Position numbers and translations under genes: made by a program. 8,703 bases of DNA from Bacillota bacterium (lineage in GTDB: Bacteria > Bacillota_I > Bacilli_A > RF39 > UBA660), in the NCBI GenBank assembly GCA_018381595.1, contig JAGZRP010000025.1:1-8703 (forward strand), written 5' to 3'. How positions within the stretch are numbered: the stretch's first letter is position 1; each line of letters starts with the position of its first letter. Below, piece by piece: positions 6,900 to 8,703 of this stretch. The notes under the pieces are model-generated. The model was not told the origin of the DNA. It saw nothing but the letters and a program-made list of their open reading frames with translations, and searched no databases.

Positions 6900-8360
6900 T
6901 TAAAACCTAAAATATATAAATTCGGAAGCATGAAAAGCAGGTCCATAAATTCCAAAAATAAGTAATAAAATCAGGAAAAGAGCAACAAAGAATAATCTCG
7001 TAAAGAATGACTGCTTTTGAAATATTTGATAGATGCTTCTTTTTTGTTTATATAATGAGACCCCTAACAACAGGAACAGTGAAATCGCAAGAATCACCCA
7101 GTTTATCATAGACATTCCCAGTCCATTTACCTGAGAAAGTTTTGACCAAGGTTGATAGTGAAATGAGAATTCTATGATTTCATTCATTTTTGAAAAATTC
7201 TCAGCACGGAAGAAAAGGAAAGAAAAAGCAACTAACATAAAAGTAAGAAAACGTTGCATCCAAATCGTCACTTGAGCATCCTCTTTTAAGTGGAAAAAAG
7301 AACGAATCTGTTTTCTTATTGTCTTTGTCACTTCAGAAATCACACGATAACAACCGTGTAAAAGTCCCCAAATAATGAATCCCCAATTTGCTCCATGCCA
7401 AAGACCACTCAGTGTAAATACCAATAAAATATTACGATATTTTTTAATGCGAGATACTCGACTGCCACCTAGAGGAATATAAACATAATCTCTTAACCAA
7501 TGACTTAGCGTAATATGCCAACGATTCCAAAATTCTTGAATGGAACGTGATAAATATGGTGCATTAAAGTTTTCCGTTAATCGAAATCCAATGATTCGTG
7601 CGGAACCAATTGCAATCAAAGAATAACCTGCAAAATCACAGTAAATTTGAAAACTAAATAAAATAGTTGCAATAATAACATAACCCCATCCATATAAATG
7701 GGCATTCTGAAATACTTCATTGACTACAATTGCACATCTATCAGCAATCATTAGCTTCATAAAATATCCAGCGAGAATTTTTAACAATCTCCTCTGAAAG
7801 TTTTCCACAGTAAAACTTTGTTTTTCATGAATTTGAGATAGTAAATTTTTACTACGCTCAATTGGACCTGCTACTAACTGTGGAAAAAAGGAAATAAATA
7901 ATGCATACTTCAAAAAATCAGTTTCTGGTTTCACATTTTTACGATATACATCTACTAAATATCCAATGGCTTGAAACGTAAAAAAGGAAATCCCTACCGG
8001 TAAAATAAAATCAACAACACTAATCGTAAGGGGAAACTCAAACAGATGAAATAAGAAACTAATGTTATCAAAGAAAAATCCTAGGTATTTAAAAACAAAT
8101 AAAATTAAAAGTGGTCCTCCAACTCCTAACCATAAATAAAACCTTTGTTCTTCTTTTTTTACTTTTTCGATTTTCCTTGCACACCAATAAGTTAATATTG
8201 TTTCAAACAGCATTAAAAAACCATATTGAATATTCCACGACATATAAAAATAATAGCTTGCTATCAGTAAAAAATACTTACGATATTTCTCAGGTATTAG
8301 AAAGTAAAATAAGGCAGTAAGAGGAAAAAATAATAAATAAGAAATTGAATGAAATTCCAT
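6900..8360 (-). CDS. MBOAT family membrane O-acyltransferase (AlgI/DltB/PatA type)
   Basis: This 486-residue polytopic membrane protein moves acyl groups from the cytoplasm to an outer acceptor through its SGNH partner. The family hallmarks are clear: F-F-P-Q-L-V-A-G-P-I-E-R (158-169), E-F-W-N-R-W-H-I-T-L-S-H-W-L-R-D-Y-V-Y-I-P-L-G-G (276-299), L-W-H-G-A-N-W-G (320-327) with the invariant His322, and an ending F-I-Y-F-R-F, as is usual for AlgI and DltB. About ten or more hydrophobic segments span the length, which is normal for the family. The start at 8360 is chosen because GAAAGGGG lies 7 bases upstream. A longer frame from a TTG at 8384 would contain that site and begin at or before the predicted transcription start. 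The downstream SGNH gene follows after 12 bases. Candidate substrates are peptidoglycan (PatA/PatB), teichoic acid or another glycan; the sequence does not decide. Confidence 0.92.
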   Translation of the reverse strand: MEFHSISYLLFFPLTALFYFLIPEKYRKYFLLIASYYFYMSWNIQYGFLMLFETILTYWCARKIEKVKKEEQRFYLWLGVGGPLLILFVFKYLGFFFDNISFLFHLFEFPLTISVVDFILPVGISFFTFQAIGYLVDVYRKNVKPETDFLKYALFISFFPQLVAGPIERSKNLLSQIHEKQSFTVENFQRRLLKILAGYFMKLMIADRCAIVVNEVFQNAHLYGWGYVIIATILFSFQIYCDFAGYSLIAIGSARIIGFRLTENFNAPYLSRSIQEFWNRWHITLSHWLRDYVYIPLGGSRVSRIKKYRNILLVFTLSGLWHGANWGFIIWGLLHGCYRVISEVTKTIRKQIRSFFHLKEDAQVTIWMQRFLTFMLVAFSFLFFRAENFSKMNEIIEFSFHYQPWSKLSQVNGLGMSMINWVILAISLFLLLGVSLYKQKRSIYQIFQKQSFFTRLFFVALFLILLLIFGIYGPAFHASEFIYFRF

Positions 8361-8388
8361 AAATTTTCCCCTTTCTAGTATCAAAATA

Positions 8389-8417
8389 AGTTTACTATGA
8401 TTTCATTTTGCTGTCAA
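8389..8417 (-). promoter_or_regulatory. Promoter of the MBOAT-SGNH operon
   Basis: On the minus strand a perfect TTGACA (8412-8417) is followed by 17 bases and TAAACT (8389-8394, 4 of 6 matches). Transcription would start near 8382, leaving a leader of about 22 bases with GAAAGGGG (8368-8375). The -35 box almost touches the terminator of the upstream gene. Confidence 0.65.
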
Positions 8418-8418
8418 C

Positions 8419-8443
8419 GAAAAAAGGATATCAGTGATATCCT
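8419..8443 (-). terminator. Terminator of the upstream phosphodiesterase gene
   Basis: AGGATATC and GATATCCT (8425-8432 and 8436-8443) form an 8-base-pair stem around a 3-base loop. On the minus strand it is followed by a six-T tract (8420-8425, partly in the stem). It begins one base after the stop codon at 8445-8447. Confidence 0.85.
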
Positions 8444-8444
8444 C

Positions 8445-8703
8445 TTATTTTGACTTTTGTTTCGATCTTCTCTGTTCTACTTCAAATAAATGTTTATATT
8501 CGTAAGTACGAAATTTTCTATCTTGTTCATAATTATCATTTAAGTAATAAACCAGTTCTGGACGATTACTAATAATCCCCATTTTTCTATCTGTTTTCTC
8601 CATTAATTCAAATGCACGATGAATCTGTTCTGTTCTATCAAGTGTCCACAAATCAATCGGTAAATTTTTATCCAAACACTTTTTTAATAATTCTTCGTTA
8701 GAT
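8445..8703 (-). CDS. Probable glycerophosphodiester phosphodiesterase, C-terminal fragment
   Basis: Only the last 86 residues are visible; the frame is open to the right edge, reading S-N-E-E-L-L-K-K-C before the possible TTG at 8675, which is therefore unlikely to be a start. The stretch L-P-I-D-L-W-T-L-D-R-T-E-Q-I followed by a helix and G-I-I-S-N-R-P-E-L matches the end of GDPD (UgpQ/GlpQ-type) TIM barrels, where the usual pattern is V-x-x-W-T-V-N then G-I-I-T-D-R-P. Such enzymes split glycerophosphodiesters into glycerol 3-phosphate and an alcohol, and some act on teichoic acids. Here Ser replaces Thr and Asn replaces the usual Asp in the last motif. A charged tail of about 35 residues, rich in Lys and Arg, follows the barrel end. 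The catalytic His and Glu residues would lie upstream, outside the window, so activity cannot be judged. Confidence 0.6.
   Translation of the reverse strand, partial: SNEELLKKCLDKNLPIDLWTLDRTEQIHRAFELMEKTDRKMGIISNRPELVYYLNDNYEQDRKFRTYEYKHLFEVEQRRSKQKSK

Noticed and set aside
5577..8360. Calling the MBOAT-SGNH pair dltB-dltD
   Set aside because: No dltA or dltC is present, and the SGNH protein has an additional C-terminal module. Only the general MBOAT/SGNH role is supported.
8361..8384. Longer start for the MBOAT protein from a TTG at 8384
   Set aside because: The extra codons cover the GAAAGGGG site and lie at the predicted transcription start; ATG at 8360 has good spacing.

Overview
The DNA is AT-rich. 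Its compact intergenic hairpins with T-tracts, strong AGGAGG-type ribosome binding sites and Gram-positive surface-protein families (PASTA, GH73-type glucosaminidase with InlB-type B-repeats, GH25 muramidase, MBOAT/SGNH acylation pair) point to a walled, low-GC Firmicute (Bacilli, Erysipelotrichia or Clostridia type, possibly a gut lineage). The species cannot be told from the window. TGG encodes Trp and the frames read normally with the standard bacterial code.

Layout. Bases 1-1316 (+) hold the 3' part of a PASTA-repeat surface protein whose start lies left of the window; its stop codon sits inside its terminator. Bases 1340-1489 are a short AT-rich gap between convergent genes, with promoter-like and hairpin elements but no gene I can support. 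Everything to the right is on the minus strand, in four units read right to left. (1) 8445-8703 is the C-terminus of a probable glycerophosphodiester phosphodiesterase, ended by a terminator. (2) A two-gene operon encodes an MBOAT membrane O-acyltransferase (6900-8360) and a membrane-anchored SGNH acyltransferase partner (5577-6887). It has its own TTGACA-17-TAAACT promoter and a terminator. (3) A GH25 lysozyme without signal peptide (4631-5497) has its own terminator. (4) A 985-residue secreted modular glucosaminidase (1502-4459) has a TATACA-17-TATAAT promoter and a terminator overlapping its stop codon.

Theme. All five genes fit the cell envelope: binding peptidoglycan or muropeptides (PASTA), cutting glycan strands (glucosaminidase, muramidase), O-acylating a wall polymer (MBOAT plus SGNH) and hydrolysing glycerophosphodiesters. 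An O-acylation pair beside a muramidase gene suggests control of wall susceptibility, but the separate promoters and terminators argue against a single operon.

I see no mobile element, CRISPR array, tRNA, rRNA or phage module. No clear new system stands out. The points most worth checking are a Cys-containing C-terminal domain on the PASTA protein, an unrecognised tandem domain at the end of the glucosaminidase, an extra C-terminal module on the SGNH protein, the missing signal peptide of the lysozyme, and a possible small RNA or antisense transcript in the convergent gap. Two gene starts were moved inward from the longest possible frame (985-residue glucosaminidase, 486-residue MBOAT) because ribosome binding sites and promoters place them there.
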